DNA of 64,000 bases. Origin: Mortierella alpina (taxonomy: Eukaryota; Mortierellomycota; Mortierellomycetes; Mortierellales; Mortierellaceae). Below are positions 46,103 to 56,903 of this stretch, in pieces (within the stretch, counting starts at the first letter, position 1; each line of letters opens with the position of its first letter). The translations under genes were made by a program, and so were the position numbers. Below the pieces are notes generated by a model. The model ran no database searches and had not been told where the DNA came from. It was given only the letters and a program-made list of their open reading frames with translations. Where the stretch lies: NCBI GenBank assembly GCA_029449245.1, contig JANATF010000002.1, forward strand, positions 3,162,001 through 3,226,000. The letters are read 5' to 3'.

Positions 46103-48178
46103 CTAAAAGTACCAGCGCTCCCAGCTCGACCGGGTGTCGTCGTCGGGCACAAAGTTGATGCGCTTGATCTCTGTAAAGCCCTCCTGCAGCGTTGGCTCCT
46201 GGTATCGCTTGGCATAGGATGCAAACACCATCTCGGACAGTCGCTCCCGGGGAGGTTCGTCCCTGAACTTGGTCACCGTCACAGCCTGCTTTGATACTTC
46301 CGTCGTGGTGGACGATGGTCCTGCATCACTGGTGGATGAGGAACTGGATCCAGAGGCGTCTTCATTTGCTGTCTTCGAGATAGTCGTTGTGGTGGCTGTC
46401 GTCGTCGTCATCATCGTTGCCGTTGTCGAGACCATCGCCTTGTCCGCAGCTTCTCTTTTGGCACGCCCAGCCGCCTCAATTAAAGGGCGGTGGAAGGCTC
46501 TGAAATAGTTGTTGTGTGTCGCCAGGTCCTTGTCCGCAACAAAGAGAAAGCATCGCACAGGGACGTTGTACTTTTTTGCCAGGGCAATGTATGGAGCCCG
46601 TGTCGGAACATCTGGATTTGTGTTGTCGACTACAACGGCCTTGGAGCTCTTTAAATTCTCCTCCACAGCTTTTATGCACTTTTCTCTTGACTTGAGGGTG
46701 TCCTGATTCACGTACTCATACTGGCCTGTGGAGAGGATGTGTTTCTTTGCAAACGAGCTCTTTCCTGACGCTGGATATCCACAAAAGACAATGACCTCGC
46801 AGGTGCCCGGGGTCGGTAGCAGCGGCGTGGACGTGGGTGAAAACAGTGGGACTAGAACAGACGTGCGAAAAAAAACAAGCATCTGTTAGAAGGAGAGACT
46901 GAAGCCACGAAAGATTGTACTTGGCATCATCGCCCAACTAACCATTCCTAGGCCATTTCTTGGGATCGAACCCGCCAAAGGACCACTTGTGGTCGGGACA
47001 TGGCTGGTCCAAGAAGAAGTGCTCGGGTGTGTGGAACTCAAGGTCTAAGCTGGCAGCAAACTTGCGATCTGTGTTGTTGAAATCCTTTATGGCGCCGACC
47101 TTCCAGCCATCGTGGCGTCCTGCGGCATCTCCGACGTAATAGCTTTCCTTGCGGTCTAATACCACAAGAGTCGAGTTAGCGCTATTTGATCGATCCATAT
47201 AACGTCCCCATGGTATGGAAAGATGTTCTTCTTGCTACAGATCCGCGCTTACCGATATCGACCCCGTCTTCCATGAAGCGCGTCTCGAGCCAGTGCCAGA
47301 GACCCGTCATGGGTTTCCTATTATGATCCTTCTGCATGCTGATGAGAATCCACATGGGGAGTTGCAGCTGGCCACAGATCTTTTCAAATTTGGACCGCAT
47401 CTCCTGCTGCTTCTTGACGTTTCCATCGAGGCCGTTCTGGTTGGTAATCACAACCAGAGTGTATCTGCGAGCCAAGTTGACCAGCGTTAATCACTGCGTG
47501 CCAAAATGCCGATAATAGACTGGCGTGCAATCGTTGCTTACCCTTTCTTTGCCACCTCTTTCAGATGCGCTGGGACGCCTGGTGCCCACCAGACCCAGTC
47601 GTCCGCGTTTTTCGGCCACTTGTGCTTTCCGTTGACTTTGATCAATGTCTGGTCCTACAAAGGCGCGTGAGAGCAGACATATTTTTGAGGTGAGCAGGCA
47701 GTCTTCTTGACAATAGACAAATAGCATACGTGTCCGCCATGTTCCCTTTTGCAGCAGTGCTTACAAGGTCGAACGCGGCCACTCTCGACCCGACTGCCGG
47801 TTCGAAAGCTTCGCCCACAATGAAGCTCTTTCCGTGATAGGTCCAGAGGATGTCTGCAGGAGCCGCGGACGCGCCGGCTTTTTTCTCAAAGATGGAGAAC
47901 ATGGGTTTTTTGTTTGGAGGAGCTGGTGTGGCTGTGGTGTCCTGAGATTCGCTTCTTCGCCTGGATGTCTTCTTTGCACGGGAGGTGTCGGTCATGGCGT
48001 GTTTGGTGGGGTTTCTTCTTTTGGTGAGAAGGGAGTGGCCGAGATGGAATGAGCGCGCTGTTGGTGTCGTTGCGAGTGGAGGAGCAGTGGCGGCGAGGAG
48101 GAGTGGCCGGTGGAGAAAGGTGAGCGAGGGAGGTAAACAAAGACGCGAGTGTAGCCTGGCTGCGGACAGAAGCAACAT
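46103..48178 (-). CDS. PNKP: Polynucleotide kinase 3'-phosphatase (DNA repair), probably with alternative mitochondrial start
   Basis: Five exons: 48178-47765, 47654-47542, 47464-47253, 47155-46943 and 46851-46103, giving 566 residues from the first ATG or 505 from the ATG at 47995. The HAD phosphatase domain has FDLDQTLIK (DxDxT), VVITNQNGL and YYVGDAAGRHDG. The kinase domain has the P-loop FCGYPASGKSSFAKKH, VVVDNTNPDVPTRAPY and a C-terminal core ending SSWERWYF. The enzyme restores 5'-phosphate and 3'-OH ends at DNA breaks. No FHA domain is present. A Thr/Ser-rich insert interrupts the kinase domain. The first 61 residues have no Asp or Glu and several Arg (MLLLSAARLHSRLCLPPSLT), a mitochondrial-type presequence. 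The divergent NDUFS3 start is 180 bp away. Confidence 0.92.
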
Positions 48179-48358
48179 TCAATTGTGTGGGTGAAGTGAA
48201 TGCAGACCTGCTGGGAAAGTCCATTCAATGGTCTATATCACGTGCTAAACAAGCCACAGCCTACGGCACCCTCTCTCGAACCAAGACACTTCGGATTTCC
48301 GATCTTTTTTTGAATCTCGACCTCATCCACCCACTCCCCATTGACCCGCCAGCTTACC
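48179..48358. promoter_or_regulatory. Short divergent promoter, PNKP and NDUFS3
   Basis: Only 180 bp separate the first PNKP ATG from the NDUFS3 ATG. If PNKP starts at 47995 the gap is 363 bp, and the presequence region would then lie in its leader. Confidence 0.5.
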
Positions 48359-49680
48359 ATGATGACCTCGCGCATCGCCACAGCCGCTCTCCGCGTCGCT
48401 TCGACCAGAGGTACCGTTGCCGCCCGATTCCACACCCCGTCCCTGCCCCCCATCCGCCGCTCCTCAGATCATCAGAGCAAGCAGACCTCGGGAATTCGTT
48501 GATAGTATTCAGGACTGAGCCAATGTTCGGAAACATGCGGCGAGGCCCATCAATGGCGCCTGATTTTCGAATTCGGGACAGTATGCACAGGAGCACTCCA
48601 TGGAAATACCCTCGCTGCGTATCGACAAGGAAATCAATCGGAAAAACGCTTCCTGGAAAAGATCTTGATTCTGACTACAAATCTACTGTCACAATTGCAA
48701 CCTTGTAGCGATCCCTGCCCGGATCCCCGCCGCCTTGGTGGCTCGCTCTACCTTCCACTCGTCTGCTTCGGCCCACAACTGTAAGAAATCGATGAATGAA
48801 TGAGAGAAGACACAAAAGATTTTTTTTTTTTTGCGACTCTACAGAGACAGAGCCCCAAAGCGCGTCCATGCTCACGCTCCTTTTTAACTCCCTCTCGCCC
48901 CATTAGCAGCTACTGGACCAAGGATCCACGAGGGTGCCGACCCCAGCATCAAAACTACTGTCACAGCTATGCACGACTACGGCAAATACTTGACTTCGGT
49001 CCTGCCCAAATTCATCCAGCAGTTCTCCGTCTACAAGGACGAGCTCACCATCTACGTCGCACCTAACACACTCTTGCCCGTCATGGAGTTCTTGCGCGAC
49101 CACACCAACGCCCAGTTCAAGCAGGTGATGGATGTTGCCGGAATCGACTACCCCTCGCGCCCCAACCGCTTCGAGGTCGTCTACAACTGCTTGTCGATCC
49201 GCTTCAACGGCCGTATCCGTGTCAAGACCTACGCCAACGAGGTCTCGCCCGTGCCCTCCCTGACCGGACTCTTCAACTCTGTCAACTGGTTCGAGCGTGA
49301 GGCCTGGGACATGTACGGAATCTTCTTCACTGGACACCCCGATCTCAGACGTATCTTGACCGACTATGGATTCGAGGGTCATCCTCTCAGGAAAGACTTC
49401 CCCTTGACCGGTTACGTCGAGGTCAGATACGATGACGAGAAGAAGCGCGTCGTTGTTGAGCCTGTTGAGTTGGCACAGGCCTTCCGTAACTTTGAGAACG
49501 CTGCTTCTCCCTGGGAGCAGGTTGGGTGAGTAACAGGCCTTGGGGTTTGTTTTTCTCCACTTTTCCGCTCTTGGAAACACAATCAAAAAAAACTAACATG
49601 GTATGGTGCTCCTTGATAGACCTGGTCGTGATGACAAGCCTGCTCTTCCTGAACCCGAAACCGAAACCCCCAAGGCTTAA
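48359..49680 (+). CDS. NDUFS3: NADH dehydrogenase (complex I) 30-kDa iron-sulfur-protein subunit 3
   Basis: Exon 2 (48910-49525, or from 48907) and exon 3 (49620-49680) are clear. The first exon starts at the ATG at 48359 and codes a basic presequence ([20 protein letters not shown]). Its donor is either after 48410 (g/gtaccg) or after 48497 (c/gttgat); both keep frame, and the second gives the fuller presequence. The mature part has [38 protein letters not shown] and [20 protein letters not shown], which is the complex I 30-kDa signature, and ends [10 protein letters not shown]. This subunit sits in the peripheral arm of complex I near the quinone site in the mitochondrial matrix. Intron 2 has a ctaac branch motif. 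The family call is firm; only the first exon border is open. Confidence 0.93.
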
Positions 49681-49961
49681 GAAGGCCTTGCCATCGAAAT
49701 CTCCCTCTCATCTATCCCCCATCCCCCCCCCCACAATGAACGTGTACACATCCCATTCTTTCCAGTTTTTTAGACGCAGCGGAACTTGGTGCCAGCAGAC
49801 GAACATGCCATGAATATCCTTTATAAAATACTCCACTCCTCCCAACCCTCTAGCACATTGAGGCTTTTGAATGCGAGTGGTACGCTTTCTGCGTTACGAT
49901 TTGTGGCGCCGACACTTACAGTGTTCTTAGGTGTTCTATCTGAATGTTCTAAATCTGTGGC

Positions 49962-52137
49962 TCACCATTCAAAGATATCAAAGTGGTGGTCGACCTTGGG
50001 GAAGAGAGTGTTGAGCAGCAAAGTCGTGGCATCGTCCCTGACCGCGTTCTCGCCGTGCGCCCAGACCAACTCATCGACGGATCTCAACCCAGTAATGAGG
50101 TTCGTAAAGGTCAAAGGATGGAACGTTGCCAGGTACAAGTTGGGCATCTTGCCGCTCTTCATCCAGCCTACCCTCTCCAACATCTGTCCCTCATCATCAG
50201 GCTTGTTCCAATCCTTGGCCTCGACAATCTTGCCCTTCTCAAAGATCACCTCCAGACCTTTGCCACTCTGACCCTCGACGTTGCGGAAAAAGTCCAAACG
50301 CATAGCGCCCGTCACACCCGAGAGCACACTGTTGGCCAGTCGCTTCTCGAGCTCGGGTTTTACGGCCAGGATAAAGGTGGCATAGTTTGCGATACGCGTA
50401 TAGAGACGGTAGCCGGGCTTCTTGTCCGATGGGGGCTTGGCCTTGCCACTGAGAGCGAGAAGGGCGGCAAAGGGGTGACGCTGGTGCAGAGCAAGTCCGA
50501 AGGGCATGAACTCTTCGGGCTCGCTCTCACCCTTGGCCTCCTCGTCGGCGGTCTTGGTCTCCTCTGCAGCCTTGGTCTCCTCTGCAGCCTTGGTCTCCTC
50601 TGCAGCCTTGGTCTCTTCCGCGGCCTTGGGCTGCTCCTCTGCAACCTTGGTCTCAGTCTTGGCACTAGTCGAGGTCGCGCTGATCTTCTTTGTGTATTCA
50701 GCAAGTCCCTTGGTTTGCTCCTCAACAAACGCCTTGGCGTTAGCAACGAGCTGTCGGAGCAACGAGTCTGCAGCATCAAAATACGAAACCTCATCCTCAT
50801 CCAAGGCCAAGGCTTCGAGCCGTGGTCCAAGGATCGCGTGTGAGCTGACAGTGAACCCAATAGGCTTCTGGGTAGCCGCATGCACAATAATTCGGGTATC
50901 ACGATCTACGTCAAGGGGGAACTGCTTGTCAGCAGGAGCTGTGACCACAGTGTACTGCCAGTACTCACGGGTGTAGTACAATCCAATGGCGGTGTTCGAG
51001 TGCATCTTCTCGGGCGTGCTCATGCGCACCAGGAAGGGGATGTCTTCCTCCGTTGCTTTGCGAAGGATATAGGGCTCAGATTCGTCCTTGCCCAAAGGCG
51101 TGATGGCATCCGCAGTTTCGACCGTGCTACCCATTCTAAGGTTCAAGCCATACTCATATCCGAATTGGCTGTTTTTTCATGCAAGATCGATGCAACGTTT
51201 TGTGAGTACAAAAATGAAAAACATTGGGCGCATCCAAATGGTGTGCTTTTTTTGCCGTAGACCCTGCGCAGTTAAAAAAGAAACGAGGGGGAGAATGGAT
51301 TGCTCTTTACGTTACCGGTAATAGTACTGGATGCCTGGGATGAACTGTAGAATGTCACCTCTTGCATCCGACTCTGGGTGGACCATCTGCAACATAAGCT
51401 TCCGGACCAGACCTCTGTTGCGGTATGCCTAATCGAGTTCAACAGAATGGAGGGTTGGTTAGCAAGAACAGGCTGTTTATCTTTAGCATCCTTGAACCGG
51501 TTTGAGGAACAGAGACTCGTACGGGATCAGTGGCAATCAACTCTGGCTTTCCGAACGTCACATCCACAGATCCATAGTAGGCCCTGCTTTGGTGAAGAGA
51601 CACGCAAGCAACAATGGGGTTGAACCCCTTCTCCCTCTTAGTGTCCTCGACCAGAGCATAGTCGTGCTCGGTCATGACCGGACTCTTGCCAGACAGGAGA
51701 CGTCTCTGCGAAAAGATAAAGTATAAAGTTACAGACCACAACGTTAGAACGCCAAGACAGGAAACAGGCATTTTCGTTCTTTTTAAAGTTCCCACGGCGA
51801 AACCTATGCCCAAACTTACAGATGATGCTCGCATGACCTCGTTGTCGTCAGGGACTCTATCGCGAGGGAAGGCAGGGTTACCGAGTGGCACCCACTGCAG
51901 TACATGAAGGAAACAGTGGACAGTGTTAATTTGATCCATCGCACTTCAGAACAGTGGTCAATCGAAGGTGCATTTTTGACTCCTCTGGCGTAGTCATCTA
52001 TTTGTCCATACTCGGAAGGCATCGGCGAGGAGGTTGCCAACGTTCTCGGTGTCGGCGTGGGTGGACCAGCGCATGATGAGCCCGTCGCCAAGGTCGATGG
52101 TCTTGCGCTGGCTTGTCTGGTATTGAAGTACCGTCAT
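49962..52137 (-). CDS. GNAT-type N-acetyltransferase domain protein
   Basis: Five exons: 52137-52012, 51894-51820, 51705-51523, 51428-51316 and 51168-49962, giving 567 residues. The start MTVLQYQTSQRKTIDLGDGL leads into a GNAT fold. The acetyl-CoA-binding motif A is seen as AYRNRGLVRKLMLQMVHPES, followed by LQFIPGIQYYYRQFGYEYGL. A second half (SEPYILRKATEEDIPFLVRM onward) looks like a further GNAT-like or Eis-type domain and ends LLNTLFPKVDHHFDIFEW. Between them is a charged tandem KAAEET repeat. Proteins of this layout occur widely in fungi, and their substrates are mostly unknown. The gene converges on NDUFS3 with about 280 bp between stops. The acetyltransferase call is good; no target can be given. 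Confidence 0.85.
50553..50624. repeat. 18-bp tandem repeat coding for KAAEET units
   Basis: Three exact and one diverged copy of an 18-base unit (on the plus strand cttggtctcctctgcagc) code for four in-frame Lys-Ala-Ala-Glu-Glu-Thr repeats in the GNAT-type protein. Confidence 0.9.
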
Positions 52138-53363
52138 GTTGAGTTACTAGATGTGTTTGAAAGTGCGGTGTGAGGAAAAGGATGAAGACGAAAAGGATGA
52201 AGACGAAAAGGCGAAGGGAAAGAACGAGGGCGGTGACAGTCGAGAAATTTATAACAAAAAAAAAGTCCAAAGTGTTCGCAATGCGCGGCGCCTTTATAGT
52301 CTACTTTGTTCCTGGATCGACCCGTCCACGCGCTGGGCACTTCGATACTTGATAAGGAAGCCACGCCCCCGCCCCAGCAATCACCCGTGCTCGCTCTTGG
52401 CTGAAAGCGAGAGGAAAGAGTCATCGCATGCTTTCTTTTGTTGTGGCAGAGCAGCACTACGCCGTTGGCCACAAGTTGCCGCATCATGGTTCCACAGGAA
52501 CGAGATTCGCAGCGAGTGAGTGCGTTGCTCGCTCTAGTGCAGTGACCCTGCTGCGGGCTGCGATTTTTGTTGAGTGGAGGGGCGCGGGGACAGGACCCAT
52601 TGCAGATCCGTAAGCCTCTCAGACCCCACACGCACGTTCTTGGCAGTACTGCCCGGGGCATGTTGCAACAAACGCCAAGCCTAGTAAACGCCAGTCACTG
52701 GCAATGTAGCACCGCGGAGCTGCGACGGGCATGGTCTACACTCTGCAGCTCATGTCGGTGTTGCGTTGTTCTTTATTCTCCCCTTGATGCCAATGACTCG
52801 CCTCAGCGATCGTAGTTTGACCTCAGGGCTCGTTGCAGTGCAGTCTCTGGGACGGAGAAATCCATTAGTTTCGACCGAGGACACAACCGCCTGGAGACCT
52901 TGTTTGGCGTGATGTTCCACGGCCAATGGCTTGCAGTCGTCAGAATCGGGATAGTATAATAGTCCAGTCCAGTCCCTCAAGGCGCGTCGAGAAATCTATG
53001 CCGCACCCTTCTCATTTTGCTTGTCCGATCTAGACTAGCTATCTTGGATCGATTCCCCCCGACCCGCGTCAGCAACAGACGCGCAAACGGATACTACTGC
53101 ATCAAGAGCAGCTTAGCCGGGAGGCTACACAGCGTGGATGTTCAGAGAACGGTGCGCATAACGCATTGACCATGAGCGTCGATCGTTTTGACTCACGAAA
53201 CAGTATCGCCTACACGCTATAGCCTCTATCGCCAAACATCCCGCTCCCACATTCTTTTGCTGCTTTGAGCTCACTCCTTTTTTTTTTGCCAATTGTGCTC
53301 TGACGTGCAGATGAGGCTGTACTAGGAGGTGGTATATCACGCTTCGCTCCGCCCTTAGGACCC
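52138..53363. other. Intergenic region, no gene supported
   Basis: It holds the promoter of the GNAT-type gene (near 52150-52215, with a direct aaaaggatgaagacg repeat at 52179-52210) and no frame with a recognisable domain. Confidence 0.55.
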
Positions 53364-53867
53364 ATGAACATCCAGATGGCCGTGAGCTACCAGGCGGCAA
53401 CAAGATTCGCAAGTGCCTCACATACCTCTTTCGCAGCCCAAACAAACGCGAACGTTAGTAATGCGCACACTTTGTCTATTGTCTGGGCTTTGCTCTACCG
53501 GCTGGACAGGCGAGTATATGAGTATATACACGACTATCATGTCGTAAGTAACTGCTGAGCACATTCATACGCACGACGACGACGGTGGTTGACATGTATC
53601 TAGACGGACTGGGTGCAACTGGTGGCCGTCGATGGCGCGCACGAGCTGCCTGTCGTCCTATCCAACTGTAGGCGCCCCCTCGCAGACTCTGTCACGGGCG
53701 ACAGATTCGGCATGGCACGGCACCATTGGCACCATTGGCCGCGGTGGTTCGATATGCGCCGATTCCATCCTGTTCCTGCTCCTGATACTTCATGTTCCTG
53801 CTCTCGATATTGCCATGTCCTTGCAGATACAGACATACATTGCCTCAGGTATCTCCTCCGACGCTGA
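53364..53867 (+). CDS. Weakly supported hypothetical gene or 5' exons of a longer gene
   Basis: A possible two-exon gene: 53364-53543 (start MNIQMAVSYQAATRFASASH) and 53604-53867, with a clean 60-nt intron (gtc/gtaagt to tctag/acg). The junction reads YEYIHDYHVTDWVQLVAVDG, which looks protein-like. After ELPVVLSNC the frame becomes Arg/His/Trp-rich and ends soon. Another frame with hydrophobic residues (SILFLLLILHVPALDI) is open across the same DNA, so the real second exon may use other splice sites. No domain is recognised. Confidence 0.3.
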
Positions 53868-55094
53868 ACCTGGTCTCCTCCCACCTTTCTGCGCTCCCTC
53901 GTCGCTGTTCTTTTGATGCAGCGAATGTCCCAGGACTGCCCGCCCGCCTCTTTTCTTTTTTTTTTTTTTTTTTGCTCTCTTCGCCTTTCGTTCCCTGCAA
54001 TCCCTTTTCAATCCCTCCTTTGTTGCAGTCCGCCATTCAACCCTTTCCTTCCTTCCATCCACCCTTCCTTCCATCCCTTCGTCCACAGTACCGACACCAC
54101 ACCTTGACATCCGCGACACCGTGCCACTGGACCTCTGCATCACCAAGACCAGCAGCCACTCAGAATCACCAGAGTCACTGGAGTCAGATTGTCTGCCCGC
54201 CCCTGGAAAACACCCTGTCCACGGAAGCTCTTGTGAGGCTGCCTTCCAAACTCGCCTTCCTGACCCAGGCCCCACTGCGGCACCCCTCCACCGCAAACAA
54301 GATAGCTCCAGCTGCCTAAGGACCCGCCCTAGGTGGAGAGTGTGTCATGGATGTCGAGGCAAGTGCAAAGGCGCAATTCTTTTTTCCCACTCTCCTTTTC
54401 GTGCCGTGTCCTTGTTTCTAGCTTGGCTCGAGCTGGGTTGGTCTAAAATTACAACTATTTCAGATCGCTATGGTGTATGTGGCGCGCCTTCGCATGGGTG
54501 CGCTGGATGGACACTCTTTACTGCACCACACTTCACAGCACGCAGGAGGGACGAAGAGCCTGGATGCTCACTGCATCTCTGTCTCTGTTCCTCTCTGATA
54601 CAAAGATACAGACCTCTCTCGCTCGCTCGCTCTCTCTGTCTCTGTGCCGTGAGTGCGGATGGTCCTGGTGCCGTCGCGAGGGTGCCGAGCTTAGCTACTT
54701 TGCGTGGTGGTCGCAGTGTCTTGCGGTGATGTATCAACAACACTGATTGTGATCTTCTCTTTCAATTTGTGCGAAACGTAGAGGGTCGAGGTGCTCAATG
54801 TCTCTGTTGCCGACAGCGATCATGTATCCGCCTTTGTAAGTGTAGCACGCCCTGCCTAGCCGAATGGCTCTGGTCCTCTCTCGCAGCTCTCATCGGGCTA
54901 GTGCATACCTCGCCAAATTGTCGATTCACTGCTGCAAAATGCCCATAGCCGAATATTCCTCAACCTGAAAAGTCAGAGAGCTGCTCCATTCTCAGTGCCT
55001 TGAGAGCTGCTCCGCGTACCGTTTTATCTTGCAAGCCCCCCAACATCGCGCTCACGTACTCTTGGCCTTCCGATCTCTTGCATGAATGATATAG
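53868..55094 (+). other. Unresolved region that may hold upstream exons of the CaaX protein gene
   Basis: No full gene model fits. A candidate exon at about 54781-54834 has acceptor aaacgtag and donor gcctttgtaagt and reads VEVLNVSVADSDHVSAF. A 19-base poly-T run lies near 53956. The CaaX gene that follows lacks its own ATG, so at least one exon should lie here. Confidence 0.35.
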
Positions 55095-56903
55095 CAGAAG
55101 CGAGACAAAATCCCGCGTGCTGCAAATGAATCCCGAAACCCCAAGCAGCGGAGGGCAACCGGCGATAGTGTGAATCGCCCAAGGGCGGGCAGTAGAGCCG
55201 CCGCAGGCAGCTCCTATTCAAATGCAACCTCTGCTCCTCGGCCGATCCCAAAGGGTGCTGGCAAGAAAACAGCAGAGCCTAGCACAGGATCCTCAGCGTA
55301 TTCATTCGATGACACCATTGACAATCCGTTCAAGCCATCGACTCCGTCCAGCTTTACGCCTTCAATGGAGCCCACAGGATTCTACAAGCCTGCGCCATCG
55401 CTCGAATCAACATCTCTGCCGACAGAGTCCTTTATGAAGTCTGCAGCCCGCAAACTTGCAACACCCAGTACTCCTGAGCAGGGTGACCCCAAACCGTTCA
55501 AGACCACGGCAGGGAGATCAAGGGATGCCTCCGTGTCCTCAATGCGTCCCAACCACGATGACATGATTCTTCCAGCGGTTGCCCGACGAATCAAGGAGCA
55601 GGGTCTCCATGAACATGATGTGATCGCTTACAGCGATGCGTACGACGCTCCTTTATACAAGCTGCCCTCGACACCAGCTTACGAAAACAACCCATTCGCG
55701 AGTTATGAGAGAGCTAAGGCAGTCTCCAGCTCAAGCCTTGCACAGCAGAAATCACCCGAGGACTCGACCGCGTCTGTATCCAAGATCCAGAAGAGCCAGA
55801 ACGCAACTGAAAACGACAGCGAGATGGTGCAAGTGGTTGCAGGAAGGGAGCATCGCCGTCGATCGCAAACAGGACCACCCGTACCAGAGATTTCTGCTCG
55901 TACATCAATTGAGGCAACTCCATCGGCTGAATCACCTTCTGAAAGGGCCACCAGAGCCCAACGCGGTGGCGTATCGAGGTCCAGCTCCAGAAGGCAGCGA
56001 CGACAACAGCAGGAGCAGTACGAACAGAACGAGCAGAATCGCCAGCAGGAGCAATACGGGCAGCAGGAGCAGTATGGACAACACGAGCAACTCCGTCATC
56101 AGGAGAAGCATGAACAGAACGAGCAACTCCGTCAGCAACAAGCGCAAAATGCACACGATATTACCTCAGCACAGGAGCCTCGACCAGAACGGCCCAGAAG
56201 GACGAGAAGGAACACCGACAGGCAATTGCAGCCGGATTCACCTGCCTACAATGAAGAGTCCATGCCTCGACGGGAAAGACGACCGACTGTGCCGGGAAGC
56301 CAAGAGAACGCGAGGACGAATGGATCAGACAATCTATACCAACAGCAGAGCCACTATCAAGGTCACCAAGGCTACCAGGGAGCACGGAAGGAGTGGAATG
56401 ATCCTCACGATCCTTATTCCAGGCAGCAGCGCCAGGTCGCCCCTCCAGAGTTCCACGACCGCCGCCATCCAACGAACGACGATGCCACCTACAAGCAAAG
56501 CGGCAGAATGAGAAATGACCATGAGATGGCTCAGTATGGTGCGCAGGACGAAATGTCGCGCCACAACCAGCGACACTATGCTGGAGGGAACCCTCAACAT
56601 CGAGAGGCACACAACAGTTCTCGTCACCAGCAAGGCTACAATCAGGAGCAGGGAGGTTACAGATACCAGCCTCAGGACGACTACAAATTTCAAGGGACTG
56701 GCTCTTCTCACCATGCCTACCAAACACAGCACCCTAACGCATCTCGACCTTCTTATCCACAGCCCGAGATGGTACAGGTGGAGATGTCACATCTGGATCC
56801 TGGCCACAAGGAAGACGAACAACATGGACCTGAAGGAAAACCCAATCCTTCCCAGGAGAACATCAAGAAGAAGAAGGAAGCACTCTGCTGCATCATCTGC
56901 TAA
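55095..56903 (+). CDS. Q/E/H-rich disordered protein with C-terminal CaaX lipidation box (5' end unresolved)
   Basis: The frame is open from a likely acceptor at gatatag (55094) to the stop at 56903, giving 602 residues; it has no ATG in the first part, so an upstream exon is expected. The N-terminal part is basic, with NPF motifs (DNPFKPSTPSSF, ENNPFASYERAK). The middle is dominated by Gln, Glu, Tyr, Arg and His, with a repetitive block QQQEQYEQNEQNRQQEQYG. The last residues, NIKKKKEALCCIIC, are a polybasic stretch followed by Cys and a CaaX box (C-I-I-C). They match the pattern of Ras2 (CCIIS) and Ykt6 (CCIIM), so farnesylation plus palmitoylation and a plasma-membrane or vesicle location are expected. 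No catalytic domain is visible. A membrane-tethered scaffold is the best inference. Confidence 0.75.
   Translation, partial: QKRDKIPRAANESRNPKQRRATGDSVNRPRAGSRAAAGSSYSNATSAPRPIPKGAGKKTAEPSTGSSAYSFDDTIDNPFKPSTPSSFTPSMEPTGFYKPAPSLESTSLPTESFMKSAARKLATPSTPEQGDPKPFKTTAGRSRDASVSSMRPNHDDMILPAVARRIKEQGLHEHDVIAYSDAYDAPLYKLPSTPAYENNPFASYERAKAVSSSSLAQQKSPEDSTASVSKIQKSQNATENDSEMVQVVAGREHRRRSQTGPPVPEISARTSIEATPSAESPSERATRAQRGGVSRSSSRRQRRQQQEQYEQNEQNRQQEQYGQQEQYGQHEQLRHQEKHEQNEQLRQQQAQNAHDITSAQEPRPERPRRTRRNTDRQLQPDSPAYNEESMPRRERRPTVPGSQENARTNGSDNLYQQQSHYQGHQGYQGARKEWNDPHDPYSRQQRQVAPPEFHDRRHPTNDDATYKQSGRMRNDHEMAQYGAQDEMSRHNQRHYAGGNPQHREAHNSSRHQQGYNQEQGGYRYQPQDDYKFQGTGSSHHAYQTQHPNASRPSYPQPEMVQVEMSHLDPGHKEDEQHGPEGKPNPSQENIKKKKEALCCIIC

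Noticed and set aside
48187-48708. 173-codon plus-strand frame over the NDUFS3 first exon
   Set aside because: It is out of frame with the presequence and runs into intron sequence; it has no link to the conserved exon 2.
55636-56511. 291-codon plus-strand frame inside the CaaX gene
   Set aside because: It is a +1 reading of the Gln/Glu-rich repeat exon, without domain or end signal.
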